Shown one piece after another: positions 54,876-62,478 of a DNA stretch of 64,000 bases. This stretch comes from Cellulomonas sp. Y8 (GTDB lineage Bacteria; Actinomycetota; Actinomycetes; Actinomycetales; Cellulomonadaceae). Each line of letters begins with the position of its first letter. Position 1 is the stretch's first letter. The translations under genes and the position numbers were made by a program. The stretch spans positions 2,294,001 through 2,358,000 of the forward strand of contig NZ_CP041203.1 in the NCBI RefSeq assembly GCF_008033115.1. The letters run 5' to 3'. The notes below the pieces were generated by a model. That model searched no databases. It worked only from the letters and a program-made list of their open reading frames with translations, and was not told where the DNA came from.

Positions 54876-54941
54876 TCGTCCACAGATTCTGTGCACAACC
54901 CTGTGAACACCGCATGATCCTGCAGGTGACGCTGTGGACAA
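54876..54941. promoter_or_regulatory. DnaA-box cluster A
   Basis: Matches to (T/C)(T/C)(G/A)TCCACA: TCGTCCACA at 54876 (+) and TTGTCCACA at 54941-54933 (minus) are exact; TTGTGCACA at 54898-54890 (minus) has one mismatch. The first two lie close together with CACAGATTCTGTG forming a small inverted repeat between boxes. Confidence 0.55.
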
Positions 54942-55316
54942 CATGTGCACCCCGCGGTGGACGAGAATTCTCCGGCGCAGACCCTTGCGGGCGTCGTCGC
55001 GGGGGGTCTAGAACTCTTCCAACGACCTCGACGGACGCACCGACCACCGCAGGGAGACCCGCCTCGACGGGTGCCCGGCGGGGCGGAGCCGGCGGGGCCG
55101 GGACCGGAGGGAGAACGACGGACCACCTCGGCGGGGCGACCCGGCGAGCTGCGGATGACGACGCAGAGGCCCGCTAGGACCCCGAGGGTCGGATCGTCGC
55201 CGTCCCGCCCGCGGCTGGTGCCCCCCGAGGTCGCCGCCGGGTGCCGGGGCGGAGCCGCACCGTCAGAGCGGCCGCCGGTCCCCGATCCGTCGGGGGCACA
55301 GGGACGACGATCGGGG

Positions 55317-55349
55317 AGGGCCCCTCGGACGCTTACTCCGAGGGGCCCT
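55317..55349. repeat. Twin hairpin copy 2 (terminator-like)
   Basis: Perfect 13-bp arms (55317-55329; 55337-55349) with the same loop as copy 1, extended by G-U pairs. The core is identical over 27 nt to the copy 559 bp to the left. Confidence 0.75.
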
Positions 55350-55368
55350 TCTCCGTGCCCGGGCGCGG

Positions 55369-55532
55369 TTACCCACAGGGTGGTCGGGGTTGTCCACACG
55401 TCGTCGTCCCCCGAACGGCCCCTCCGACCACCCGAGAGGGCGATATGTCGGGCTCTGTCCACAGGAGTTGTCCCCACCTTGTGCACGAGTCCGTGGATCG
55501 AGCGGGTGACGGGCCCCGCGACCTGTGGACGC
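55369..55532. promoter_or_regulatory. DnaA-box cluster B
   Basis: Exact boxes: TTGTCCACA at 55390 (+) and CTGTCCACA at 55455 (+). One-mismatch boxes: TTACCCACA 55369 (+), TTGTCCCCA 55468 (+), and GCGTCCACA at 55532-55524 (minus). Spacings vary. This is more than expected by chance in so short a stretch. Confidence 0.55.
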
Positions 55533-55603
55533 GGTGTGCACGCGTGGTGCGCGGCTGGGGATCGGCGCCCGTCAGCGCGGGTCCCCCCTGGGGACGGGCG
55601 CCG

Positions 55604-56140
55604 TCAGGGCAGCAGGCGCAGCTTCCCGACGAGCCGGTCGACACGGTTCCGGGGGCCGACGATGCTCACGGCGAGGTAGTCGTGGCCGTCCGCGGGGCGC
55701 TCCGCCATGGCGGCCAGGTACTCCGTGTACACGCGGATCTGCTGGGCGATGGCGGGCATGTCCGCCACGTGCACGCCGGGTGCCGCCGCGGCCTTCGCGC
55801 GCAGCTCCGCCAGCGTCGCCCGGGGAGCGCCCAGCACGGTGCAGCCGGTCCAGGGCAGTCCGGTGTGCGCGTCGCCCCGGGCGTCGGGCGCGGCGGGCCC
55901 CATCAGCCCGGGGACACCCGTGGCGGTGGCCGCGGTCACGCAGGCGACGGCGTTGGCGGCGCGGCCCGGCTCGAGTGCCTCGTCGACGACGACGACCCAC
56001 TTCAGCCGTGCGGAGCGCGTCGGCTCGTCGAGGCGGATCTCGTCGGGCGCGAAGCCGGCGGCCGGCGCCGCGGCGGGATCCGTGGCGACGGTGGCGGACG
56101 GGGTGACGGGACTGGCGGCGGGTGCGGGGGACATGGTCAC
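55604..56140 (-). CDS. DUF2000 family protein
   Basis: This 178-residue protein, starting at GTG 56140 with GGGAGG 5 nt upstream (ATG 56134 in frame is the alternative), contains the DUF2000 pattern KWVVVVDEALEPGRAANAVA, GLMGPAAPDARGDAHTGLPW and later HDYLAVSIVGPRNRVDRLVG. About 45 residues of Ala/Pro-rich sequence precede the fold. The function of DUF2000 is unknown. It is divergent from an Lrp-family gene across 128 bp with a palindromic site in between, a common layout for a regulator and its target. Confidence 0.8.
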   Translation of the reverse strand: MTMSPAPAASPVTPSATVATDPAAAPAAGFAPDEIRLDEPTRSARLKWVVVVDEALEPGRAANAVACVTAATATGVPGLMGPAAPDARGDAHTGLPWTGCTVLGAPRATLAELRAKAAAAPGVHVADMPAIAQQIRVYTEYLAAMAERPADGHDYLAVSIVGPRNRVDRLVGKLRLLP

Positions 56141-56240
56141 GACGACCTCCCGGGTGACGGCACCACGGACGGTCCGCGGCGGTCGTCGTCCGACGACGAA
56201 CCGAGACGCTAGGCACCGGTACGAGGTCTGTCCACGCTCG

Positions 56241-56255
56241 CCGTACGACGTACGG
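56241..56255. promoter_or_regulatory. Palindromic site between the DUF2000 and Lrp genes
   Basis: CCGTACGACGTACGG is a perfect palindrome around a central A. It lies 13 nt before the Lrp start and just upstream of TATCGT (56257-56262), a -10 element 6 nt before ATG 56269. It is a likely Lrp binding site. Confidence 0.5.
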
Positions 56256-56268
56256 ATATCGTGGCCGC

Positions 56269-56781
56269 ATGGCCGATCTCGACGCACTCGACACGGCGAT
56301 CCTGCGCGAGCTGCAGGCGGACGCACGGCGGACCAACCGCGACGTCGCGGCCGCCGTGGGCGTCGCGCCCACCACCGCGCTCGACCGGACGCGGGCGCTG
56401 CGCGAGCGCGGGGTGATCCGCGGCGCGACGCTGGACGTCGACCTCGCCGCGATCGGGCGGCCGGTCCAGGCGCTCGTCGCCGTGCGGATCCGGCCGCCGA
56501 CCCGCCGGAACATCGAGGGCTTCCGCGCCTGGGTGGTGGCGCTGCCCGAGACGCTCGGGGTGTTCGTCACGACCGGCACCGAGGACTTCCTCGTCCACGT
56601 GGCGGTGCCGGACAACGAGGCGCTCTACGGGTTCGTGATCGACCGGCTCACCGAGCGCCCCGAGGTCGTCGACGTGCGCACCTCCGTCGTGTTCGAGCAC
56701 CTGCGCAAGCGCCGGGTCGACCCGGCCCCGGGCGCGGCGCGGTCAGCGCGCGGGGGTGGCGAGGGCGACCGCGGGCGGTGA
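56269..56781 (+). CDS. Lrp/AsnC family transcriptional regulator
   Basis: This 170-residue protein has an N-terminal winged helix (LDALDTAILRELQADARRTN, RDVAAAVGVAPTTALDRTRA) and a RAM/AsnC ligand domain (VQALVAVRIRPPTRRNIEGF, VFVTTGTEDFLVHVAVPDNE). Its ligand is probably an amino acid. It is divergent from the DUF2000 gene, which it may regulate through the palindrome at 56241. The last 39 bp overlap the convergent gene ending at 56743, an unusual antiparallel overlap. The ATG 56269 is likely leaderless. Confidence 0.92.
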   Translation: MADLDALDTAILRELQADARRTNRDVAAAVGVAPTTALDRTRALRERGVIRGATLDVDLAAIGRPVQALVAVRIRPPTRRNIEGFRAWVVALPETLGVFVTTGTEDFLVHVAVPDNEALYGFVIDRLTERPEVVDVRTSVVFEHLRKRRVDPAPGAARSARGGGEGDRGR

Positions 56782-57495
56782 GTCGTCCGTGCCGGCGGCA
56801 CCCCCGCTGCCGGCAGCGCCCGCGGCCCTCGTCGGCGGGCCCGTGACCGCGGTCCGCGCCCGGGAGGTCCCCGGCGGCGCGGTCGCGGCCCTCGCCGCCG
56901 GCCGCGGTACCGGCGGCCGTCGCCCGGTCAGCCCGACCCGGAGCCGGTGCGCGATCGTCTCGGCGTGCGTGACGAGGTCCTGGTAGCGCTCCGAGGACCG
57001 GGTGTCGAAGCGCAGCTCGACGGCCTCGCTCGCCCCGGCCGGGAACACCGTCCAGATCACCTCGTGGCGCAGCACGCCGTGGCTCCGGAGCGCCACGACC
57101 GCCTGGCCCGCCGGCAGCTCCCGCAGGGACGCGGCGTGGTACGTGATGCGGGTGGCCGTGTGCCGGGACCGCGCGATCTTCCGCTGCACCCGGTGCAGGT
57201 AGGCGGCGGCCGCGTCGGCCCCGACGGGGACCTCGACCAGGATCTCGCACGCGAGCCCCGCGACCACGTCGCCGGTAGGTTCCGGCACCCACGCGCCGGC
57301 GCGGACGTGCCGCGCGTTCAGGCCGACGACGGCGCGGTCCACCGCCTCGAGGGCGGAGCGCAGCCGGGCCACCGCGACCGGGCCGCCGGCGAGGTCGTCC
57401 GCGAACCGCCGGGCGACCCGCGGGGCGTCGCCGGGTCGCCACCCGCACCACCGCGGAGGCAGCCGCAGGTCGATGCGGGAGATCTCGTGCTTCAT
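56743..57495 (-). CDS. Hypothetical actinobacterial protein
   Basis: This 250-residue protein starts at ATG 57495 behind AAGGA. Residues 1-175 look folded (RIDLRLPPRWCGWRPGDAPR, ACEILVEVPVGADAAAAYLH, RITYHAASLRELPAGQAVVA, VIWTVFPAGASEAVELRFDT). The last ~70 are Ala/Pro/Gly-rich. There are no membrane segments. No family is recognised. The stop lies inside the convergent Lrp gene (39-bp overlap). The N-terminal region is a possible enzyme or binding domain, but nothing supports a specific function. Confidence 0.65.
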   Translation of the reverse strand: MKHEISRIDLRLPPRWCGWRPGDAPRVARRFADDLAGGPVAVARLRSALEAVDRAVVGLNARHVRAGAWVPEPTGDVVAGLACEILVEVPVGADAAAAYLHRVQRKIARSRHTATRITYHAASLRELPAGQAVVALRSHGVLRHEVIWTVFPAGASEAVELRFDTRSSERYQDLVTHAETIAHRLRVGLTGRRPPVPRPAARAATAPPGTSRARTAVTGPPTRAAGAAGSGGAAGTDDSPPAVALATPAR

Positions 57496-57588
57496 GCGGT
57501 CCTTCCGTCGGGCTGGCCCTGGGAAGGTAGGCGGGGGTCCGTCGACCCCCCGACCGTTGAGTAGGGGAAATTACTTAATAGGGGGGGA

Positions 57589-57602
57589 GGCCCGAAAGGG
57601 CC
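57589..57602. terminator. Small GAAA-loop hairpin
   Basis: GGCCC-GAAA-GGGCC. It lies between the hypothetical gene and tRNA-Gly, next to an AT-rich stretch at about 57560-57580 that may be the promoter of the minus-strand gene. Confidence 0.4.
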
Positions 57603-57632
57603 GGACGACCGGGTCCGGCGGGGCGACGACGA

Positions 57633-57664
57633 AGGGCCAGGCGCGGCGGTGCCGGCCTGGCCCT
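57633..57664 (-). terminator. Terminator of tRNA-Gly
   Basis: Perfect 10-bp arms AGGGCCAGGC (57633-57642) and its complement (57655-57664) around a 12-nt loop, 8 nt beyond the 3' end of the tRNA. Confidence 0.65.
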
Positions 57665-57672
57665 CTCGGGAG

Positions 57673-57743
57673 AGCGGGTGACGGGAATCGAACCCGCGCT
57701 ATCAGCTTGGGAAGCTGAAGTTCTACCATTGAACTACACCCGC
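57673..57743 (-). tRNA. tRNA-Gly (CCC)
   Basis: The 71-nt RNA starts GCGGGTGTAGTTCAATGG and folds as a cloverleaf: acceptor GCGGGTG/CACCCGC, anticodon stem TCAGC/GCTGA with loop TTCCCAA (anticodon CCC), T-arm loop GGGTTCGATTCCC, and discriminator U. The CCA end is not encoded. It is transcribed in the same direction as cellobiose phosphorylase, downstream of its terminator; TATGCT at 57812-57807 (minus) is a possible -10. CCC reads GGG glycine codons, useful in this GC-rich genome. Confidence 0.95.
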
Positions 57744-57815
57744 GTGACCGTCCCCGGCTGCTCGAGCCGGGCGGTCGACGCGCCCCCACGAGGGGAGCGC
57801 GCGTCCAGCATAGCG

Positions 57816-57849
57816 GCTCCGGACGCCCGCACGCGCGGACGCCCGGAGC
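57816..57849 (-). terminator. Terminator of cellobiose phosphorylase
   Basis: Arms 57816-57830 and 57835-57849 (GCTCCGG/CCGGAGC ends) pair at 13 of 15 positions around a 4-nt loop, 16 nt after the stop codon. Confidence 0.55.
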
Positions 57850-57864
57850 GCGCGTCACGCGTCG

Positions 57865-60357
57865 TCAGACGGTGACCTCCACCCGCACGGTGCTGCCCGC
57901 GGGCGCGTAGGGCACGGTCGACCCCTCGACCGGGACCCCGTCCACGACCAGCCGCCCGCGCGCGCCCGGCGCCCCGGCGTTGGTCACGGTGATCTCGTAC
58001 CGGGCGCCGCGGGCGACCCGGGTGACGCCGAACGACGGCACGTCGGGCCCGATCTGGGGGTCGACCACCAGGCCGTCGTGCTCCGGCCGGACGCCCAGCA
58101 GGTACTGGGAGACGGCGACGAAGTTCCACGCCGCGGTGCCGGTGAGCCAGGAGTTCTTGGCCTCGCCGTGCCGCACCGCCTCCTTGCCCGCGATCATCTG
58201 CGCGTACACGTACGGCTCGAGCCGGTGCACGTCGGAGATGTCCTCGCGGTACGCGGGCGTGATCCGGCGGTAGTAGTCGAACGCCCGCTCGCCGCGGCCG
58301 AGGACGGTCTCGCCGATGATCACCCACGGGTTGTTGTGGCAGAAGATGCCGCCGTTCTCCTTGTAGCCCGGCGGGTAGGTGGAGACCTCGCCGAGCTCGA
58401 TCTGGTAGCTCGTGTAGGCGGGCGACTGCAGCACCATGCCGTGCGGCGTGGCCAGGTGCTCGCGCACCGAGTCGAGCGCGCGCACCGCGGGGGAGGCGGG
58501 GTCGGCCGGGTTCTGGGCGTCGACGCCGATGCCGGCCATGACCGCGAAGCCCTGCGGCTCGATCCAGATCTTGCCCTCGGGCGACGCGTCCGTGCCGACC
58601 GGGTTGCCGTAGAAGTCGTAGGCGCGCAGGAACCACTCGCCGTCCCAGCCGTGCTCCAGCACCGCGGTCCGCATGGCCTCGATCTCGGTGCGCGCGCGGG
58701 CCGCGACGTCGGCCAGGCCGCGGCGCTCCGCGAGCTCGGCGTACTCCGGACCGATGTGCACGAACATCGCGGCGATGAACACCGACTCCGCCACCCCGCC
58801 GGCCTGGTTCTCGGTCGTCTGGAACGACTCGCCCGGCTCGGTGGAGAAGCAGTTGAGGTTGAGGCAGTCGTTCCAGTCGGCCCGGCCGATGAGCGGCAGG
58901 CCGTGCGGGCCGCGGTTCGCGACCGTGAACTCGAACGACCGGGTCAGGTGCTCGAACAGCGGCACCTCGGAGCCGGGCTCGTTGTCGAACGGCACCGGCT
59001 CGTCGAGGATCCCCCAGTCGCCGGTCTCCTTGACGTAGGCGGCGACGCCGAGGATCAGCCACAGCGGGTCGTCGTTGAAGCCCGACCCGATGTCGTTGTT
59101 CCCGCGCTTCGTCAGCGGCTGGTACTGGTGGTACGCGGAGCCGTCGGGGAACTGGGTCGACGCGATGTCGATGATCCGCTGCCGGGCGCGCTCCGGGACC
59201 AGGTGCACGAAGCCGAGCAGGTCCTGGTTCGAGTCACGGAAGCCCATGCCGCGGCCGATGCCGGTCTCGAAGTACGACGCCGACCGGGACATGTTGAACG
59301 TGACCATGCACTGGTACTGGTTCCAGATGTTGACCATCCGGTCGAGCTTGGGGTCCGTGCTGGTCACCGAGTAGGTGGACAGCAGGTCGGTCCACGACGT
59401 CCGCAGCGCCTCGAAGGCGGCGAGCGTCTGCTCGGTGGTGGCGAACCGGGACAGCAGGGCGTGCGCGCGCTCGCGGTTGACCCGCTGCATCGCCGGGACG
59501 CCGGCGGCCTCGTCGGCGGGCGCCCACTTCTCGTCGTGCGGGTTCTCGACGTAGCCCAGCACGTAGGTCAGCGACCGGCTCTCGCCCGGGGCGAGCGTGA
59601 CGTCGACCTGGTGCGACCCGATCGGGTACCAGCCGGAGGCGACGGACCCGGTGGCCCGGCCGGCGTGCGGCTCGGCCGCCTCGCCGAGCCCGTTGTACGG
59701 GCCGGTGAAGGAGTCCCGGTCGGTGTCGAAGCCGTCGGCGCGGGTGTTCACGCCGTACACCGCGTAGTGGTCCCGGCGCTCGCGGTACTCGGTCTTGTGG
59801 AAGATCGCCGAGCCGTGCGGGCCGTCCAGCTCCACCTCGACCTCGGCGAGCGACAGGTTGCGCTGGTAGTTCGTCTGGTCGTCCTGGGCGTTCCACAGGC
59901 AGAACTCGACGAACGAGAACAGCGAGACCGTCTTCTCCGCGTCGGAGGTGTTGGTCAGCGTGACGTGCTGGACCTCGGCGGTCTCGCCGAGCGGCACGAA
60001 GAACAGCGTCTCGACCCGCAGGCCGCCGCGCTCGCCCGTGATGCGGGAGTAGCCCAGGCCGTGCCGCGCCTCGTAGTGGTCGAGCTCGGCCTTGACCGGC
60101 AGCCAGCCCGGCGTCCAGACGTCGCCGCCGTCGTGCACGTAGAAGTACCGGCCGCCCTCGTCGGCGGGGATGTTGTTGTACCGGTAGCGCGTGAGGCGGC
60201 GCATCTTCGCGTCCCGGTAGAACGAGTAGCCGCCGCCGGTGTGCGAGAGCAGCGAGAAGAACTCCTCCGAGCCGAGGTAGTTGATCCACGGGTACGGGGT
60301 CCGCGGCGTCGTGATGACGTACTCGCGTGCCTCGTCGTCGAAGTGGCCGTACCGCAT
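57865..60357 (-). CDS. cbp: Cellobiose phosphorylase (GH94)
   Basis: This 830-residue cytoplasmic enzyme splits cellobiose with phosphate into alpha-glucose-1-phosphate and glucose, saving ATP. It matches the known Cellulomonas gilvus/uda enzyme closely from the start ([20 protein letters not shown]) through [31 protein letters not shown] and [20 protein letters not shown] to the end ([14 protein letters not shown]). The general acid is Asp497 in [14 protein letters not shown], by comparison with Asp490 of the 822-residue enzyme. It has about eight extra residues before [19 protein letters not shown] CelR-like operator and a second LacI-type site lie upstream, so cellobiose probably induces it. 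No transporter is adjacent. Confidence 0.96.
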   Translation of the reverse strand: MRYGHFDDEAREYVITTPRTPYPWINYLGSEEFFSLLSHTGGGYSFYRDAKMRRLTRYRYNNIPADEGGRYFYVHDGGDVWTPGWLPVKAELDHYEARHGLGYSRITGERGGLRVETLFFVPLGETAEVQHVTLTNTSDAEKTVSLFSFVEFCLWNAQDDQTNYQRNLSLAEVEVELDGPHGSAIFHKTEYRERRDHYAVYGVNTRADGFDTDRDSFTGPYNGLGEAAEPHAGRATGSVASGWYPIGSHQVDVTLAPGESRSLTYVLGYVENPHDEKWAPADEAAGVPAMQRVNRERAHALLSRFATTEQTLAAFEALRTSWTDLLSTYSVTSTDPKLDRMVNIWNQYQCMVTFNMSRSASYFETGIGRGMGFRDSNQDLLGFVHLVPERARQRIIDIASTQFPDGSAYHQYQPLTKRGNNDIGSGFNDDPLWLILGVAAYVKETGDWGILDEPVPFDNEPGSEVPLFEHLTRSFEFTVANRGPHGLPLIGRADWNDCLNLNCFSTEPGESFQTTENQAGGVAESVFIAAMFVHIGPEYAELAERRGLADVAARARTEIEAMRTAVLEHGWDGEWFLRAYDFYGNPVGTDASPEGKIWIEPQGFAVMAGIGVDAQNPADPASPAVRALDSVREHLATPHGMVLQSPAYTSYQIELGEVSTYPPGYKENGGIFCHNNPWVIIGETVLGRGERAFDYYRRITPAYREDISDVHRLEPYVYAQMIAGKEAVRHGEAKNSWLTGTAAWNFVAVSQYLLGVRPEHDGLVVDPQIGPDVPSFGVTRVARGARYEITVTNAGAPGARGRLVVDGVPVEGSTVPYAPAGSTVRVEVTV

Positions 60358-60391
60358 CGTCGCGCCTTCCGGTCGTCAGTGTGGGCCGCTG

Positions 60392-60405
60392 CGGGAGCGC
60401 TCCCA
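60392..60405 (-). promoter_or_regulatory. CelR-like operator upstream of cellobiose phosphorylase
   Basis: CGGGAGCGCTCCCA differs by one base from TGGGAGCGCTCCCA, the Thermobifida CelR site; GGGAGCGCTCCC is a perfect palindrome. It lies 35 bp before the start codon. A LacI-family cellobiose-responsive repressor is expected to bind. The regulator gene is not in this window. Confidence 0.75.
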
Positions 60406-60438
60406 CGCGGCGTGCGTCGGTCAGCGTAGCGCACGGTC

Positions 60439-60448
60439 GAAACGCTTC
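60439..60448 (-). promoter_or_regulatory. Second LacI-type operator candidate
   Basis: GAAACGCTTC is a near-palindrome of the LacI/GalR class, 34 bp upstream of the CelR-like site. It could be a second binding site for cooperative or global sugar control. Confidence 0.4.
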
Positions 60449-60530
60449 CGGCGGGCCCTGGTCCCGGAGCTGGACAGGGCCGACCAGGTGGTGCTGGGGC
60501 AGGCGCCGGGAGCGCACCGGGCAGGCCGGT

Positions 60531-60536
60531 TACAGT
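60531..60536 (+). promoter_or_regulatory. Candidate -10 element of the toxin operon
   Basis: TACAGT lies 7 nt before GTG 60544. The GTG at 60535 falls inside this element, which argues against using it as a start. Confidence 0.4.
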
Positions 60537-60543
60537 GCCGTCC

Positions 60544-60924
60544 GTGCCGTCCGTGCCGTCCTACTTCGACGACCCGGACGCTGCCATCGAGCGGGTCCAG
60601 GCCGATATCGCCGCAGCGCAGGAGCGCGCCCTCAAGGCGGCCGAGGTCAAGCAGACGCTCGACCGGCTCCGCGGCAGGGCCCGGAGCCCGCGCGGCGAGG
60701 TGACCGCCGAGGTCGACCCGTCGGGCCAGCTCGTCGACCTGCACCTGGCGGACGACGCGACCAGCATCGCCGCGCGCGACCTGTCGGCGCTGATCGTCGA
60801 GACGGTCCGTGCCGCCGCACAGGACGCGGGCCGGCAGGCGCTGGCGGTCGCCGCCGACGCGTTCGGAGAGACCTCACCCGTCACCGCGCAGCTGCGCGAC
60901 GAGCTCGCGTCCCGGTTGCGGTGA
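60544..60924 (+). CDS. YbaB/EbfC-like small protein, first gene of toxin locus
   Basis: This 126-residue protein has helix-rich ends and a beta region typical of the YbaB/EbfC fold: IERVQADIAAAQERALKAAE, VTAEVDPSGQLVDLHLADDA, ARDLSALIVETVRAAAQDAG. Such proteins often accompany type VII secretion substrates. The start is ambiguous because GTGCCGTCC is repeated three times (60535, 60544, 60553); GTG 60544 is chosen from the -10 position. It is followed by the EspC-like gene after 4 nt. Confidence 0.75.
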   Translation: MPSVPSYFDDPDAAIERVQADIAAAQERALKAAEVKQTLDRLRGRARSPRGEVTAEVDPSGQLVDLHLADDATSIAARDLSALIVETVRAAAQDAGRQALAVAADAFGETSPVTAQLRDELASRLR

Positions 60925-60928
60925 CCGC

Positions 60929-61246
60929 GTGAGCGGGGGCTTCCAGATCGACACCGGGGTGCTGCGGCAGCACGCGGCCCGGGTGCAGCAGGTCGCAGGT
61001 GACCTCGGCACGGCCGAGTCGGCGGCCGGGTCGGCCGACCTGCACGGCGGTGCGTTCGGCGTCCTGTGCGGGTTCCTGCCCGGGATCATCGGCGGGACGG
61101 ACGCCGCCGCCAGGGACGCGATCGCGGCGGTGCGCGAGGCGACCGACGGCGTGGTGGCCGAGCTGGGCGCGATGGCGCGCTCCGTCGACGAGACCGACCA
61201 GGCCGTCGAGTCGCGGATGCAGCAGATCACCCGGGTGCTCGGGTGA
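60929..61246 (+). CDS. EspC/WXG100-like type VII secretion target protein
   Basis: This 105-residue helical protein reads FQIDTGVLRQHAARVQQVAG then DLHGGAFGVLCGFLPGI, AIAAVREATDGVVAELGAMA, and SVDETDQAVESRMQQITRVL. This length, the helix-turn-helix layout and the lack of a signal peptide match the ESX-secreted EspC/type VII secretion target family. It may pair with the N-terminus of the next gene product for export. Its stop overlaps the next start (GTGA). Confidence 0.75.
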   Translation: MSGGFQIDTGVLRQHAARVQQVAGDLGTAESAAGSADLHGGAFGVLCGFLPGIIGGTDAAARDAIAAVREATDGVVAELGAMARSVDETDQAVESRMQQITRVLG

Positions 61247-62478
61247 CCGCGAACCCGCTCGTCGTCGGGCCGGTCGACACCTCGACGGCGTTCGGCGGCG
61301 CCATGCTGCTGGACTCCCTGTCGCAGCTCAGCTCGTCGCTGGAGTCGGGCGACTGGGTCGCCGCCGGCCTGTCCGGGGTCGGCGTCGCGCTCGACGCCGT
61401 CGCCACCGCCGTCGACCCGCTCGGCTCGCTGATCGCGGCAGGGCTGGGCTGGCTGATGGAGCACCTGGAGCCGCTGAAGGGCTGGCTGAACGACCTCACG
61501 GGCGACGCCGGCGCGGTGCTCGGGTTCGCCGGCACGTGGGACAACGTCGCCACCGCGATGAACGGTGCGGGCGACGAGCTGCACCGGATCGTCACCGCCG
61601 ACCTCGAGGCGATGTCCGGCGCGTCGATCGTCGCCTACGGCGCGTACGCCAACGGGCTGGCCGACCGGGTACGGGCCGCGGGGACGTCGGCGTCCTCCAT
61701 GGCGTCGGCGCTGCGCGCCTGCTCCACCGTGGTGCAGGTCGTCCACGACCTGGTCCGGGACACCCTCGCGCAGCTGGTGGGCTCGATCATCTCCTGGGTG
61801 TCGACGCTCGTGGTCACCGCGGGGCTGGCGACGCCCCACGTGGCGTCGCAGGTGGCGACGCGGGTGTCGTCGATCGCGACCCGGGTCGGGCGGTCCGTCA
61901 TCGACGTGATCTCGACCGGGAAGTCCCTGAAGAACCTGCTGGAGGCGATGAAGGAGGCGCTGGCGCGGTTGGCCGGCGGCGTCCGCGGCGCGCTGCCGGG
62001 GGCTCGGGGCACGTCGGCTCCCGGTGGCGTGCCCGACGTCCCCGCGGTCAGGCCGCAGTCGTTGGACGACATCAGGTCATGGCTCGACAAGATCAACCCC
62101 GGCTTCACGGGAGATCCGTTCGACCCGAGGTCGGTCAACTGCGGCAACTGCACGGCGGCCGTTCACAGCTCGCTGCGTGGCGGGCCGCTCGGCGAGGCGG
62201 ACACGGGCACCTTGAGCATTCCCCAGATGGAGAAGATCACGGGCTTGCCGCAGGTCACCATGACCCCGACGGAGATCGCCGATGCGCTCAGAGCGGGCGG
62301 ACCCGGGTCCCACGCCGTGATCGGGATCGATCGGGCGCAGGGGGCCGGACACTGGTTCAACGCCTACTACGACGGCACGAAGGTCGTCGCGGTGGACGGC
62401 CAGTCGGGACGGATCATCGACTGGCCACCGGACTACGGAGCGGTGCACTGGGACGCGGCCATCAGGAGGGCGCAATGA
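61243..62478 (+). CDS. Type VII-type polymorphic toxin with papain-fold (Tox-PL-like) C-terminus
   Basis: This 411-residue protein has an N-terminal T7SS-export helical region like CpnT (GLGWLMEHLEPLKGWLNDLT then AGTWDNVATAM, residues ~60-110), further helices and a hydrophobic stretch (~180-210), a Gly/Pro hinge near 260, and a C-terminal enzyme domain of ~140 residues. That domain has Asn-Cys300-Gly-Asn-Cys303, Gly-His370-Trp-Phe-Asn, and Val-Asp385-Gly-Gln387-Ser-Gly, matching papain-fold protein-glutamine deamidase toxins (PF15644-type). Codons are less GC-biased in the C-terminal domain, which suggests module exchange. GTG 61243 overlaps the previous stop, and its own stop overlaps the small gene downstream. 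Activity and targets are inferred. Confidence 0.8.
   Translation: MTANPLVVGPVDTSTAFGGAMLLDSLSQLSSSLESGDWVAAGLSGVGVALDAVATAVDPLGSLIAAGLGWLMEHLEPLKGWLNDLTGDAGAVLGFAGTWDNVATAMNGAGDELHRIVTADLEAMSGASIVAYGAYANGLADRVRAAGTSASSMASALRACSTVVQVVHDLVRDTLAQLVGSIISWVSTLVVTAGLATPHVASQVATRVSSIATRVGRSVIDVISTGKSLKNLLEAMKEALARLAGGVRGALPGARGTSAPGGVPDVPAVRPQSLDDIRSWLDKINPGFTGDPFDPRSVNCGNCTAAVHSSLRGGPLGEADTGTLSIPQMEKITGLPQVTMTPTEIADALRAGGPGSHAVIGIDRAQGAGHWFNAYYDGTKVVAVDGQSGRIIDWPPDYGAVHWDAAIRRAQ

Larger units (their letters stand above)
54792..55603. other. Non-coding stretch with no convincing gene
   Basis: Open frames here have poor codon character and no recognisable proteins. The interval holds two DnaA-box clusters (54876-54941 and 55369-55532), the second twin hairpin and a central GC-rich part (about 54960-55315) in which I found no structured RNA I could name. 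I checked for RNase P, tmRNA and SRP RNA signatures and saw none. Confidence 0.6.

Noticed and set aside
54792..55316. Possible structural RNA (RNase P, tmRNA, SRP RNA)
   Set aside because: None of the conserved core sequences of these RNAs were seen in this interval.
54757..55532. Calling the region the chromosomal origin oriC
   Set aside because: The normal oriC neighbours dnaA, dnaN and rpmH are absent and no clear AT-rich unwinding element is visible. Only a DnaA-box cluster can be supported.
54945..55679. A 244-codon open frame in the DnaA-box region
   Set aside because: Its product is Arg/Pro/Thr-rich with no folded segment and it would run through the twin hairpin and into the opposite DUF2000 gene.
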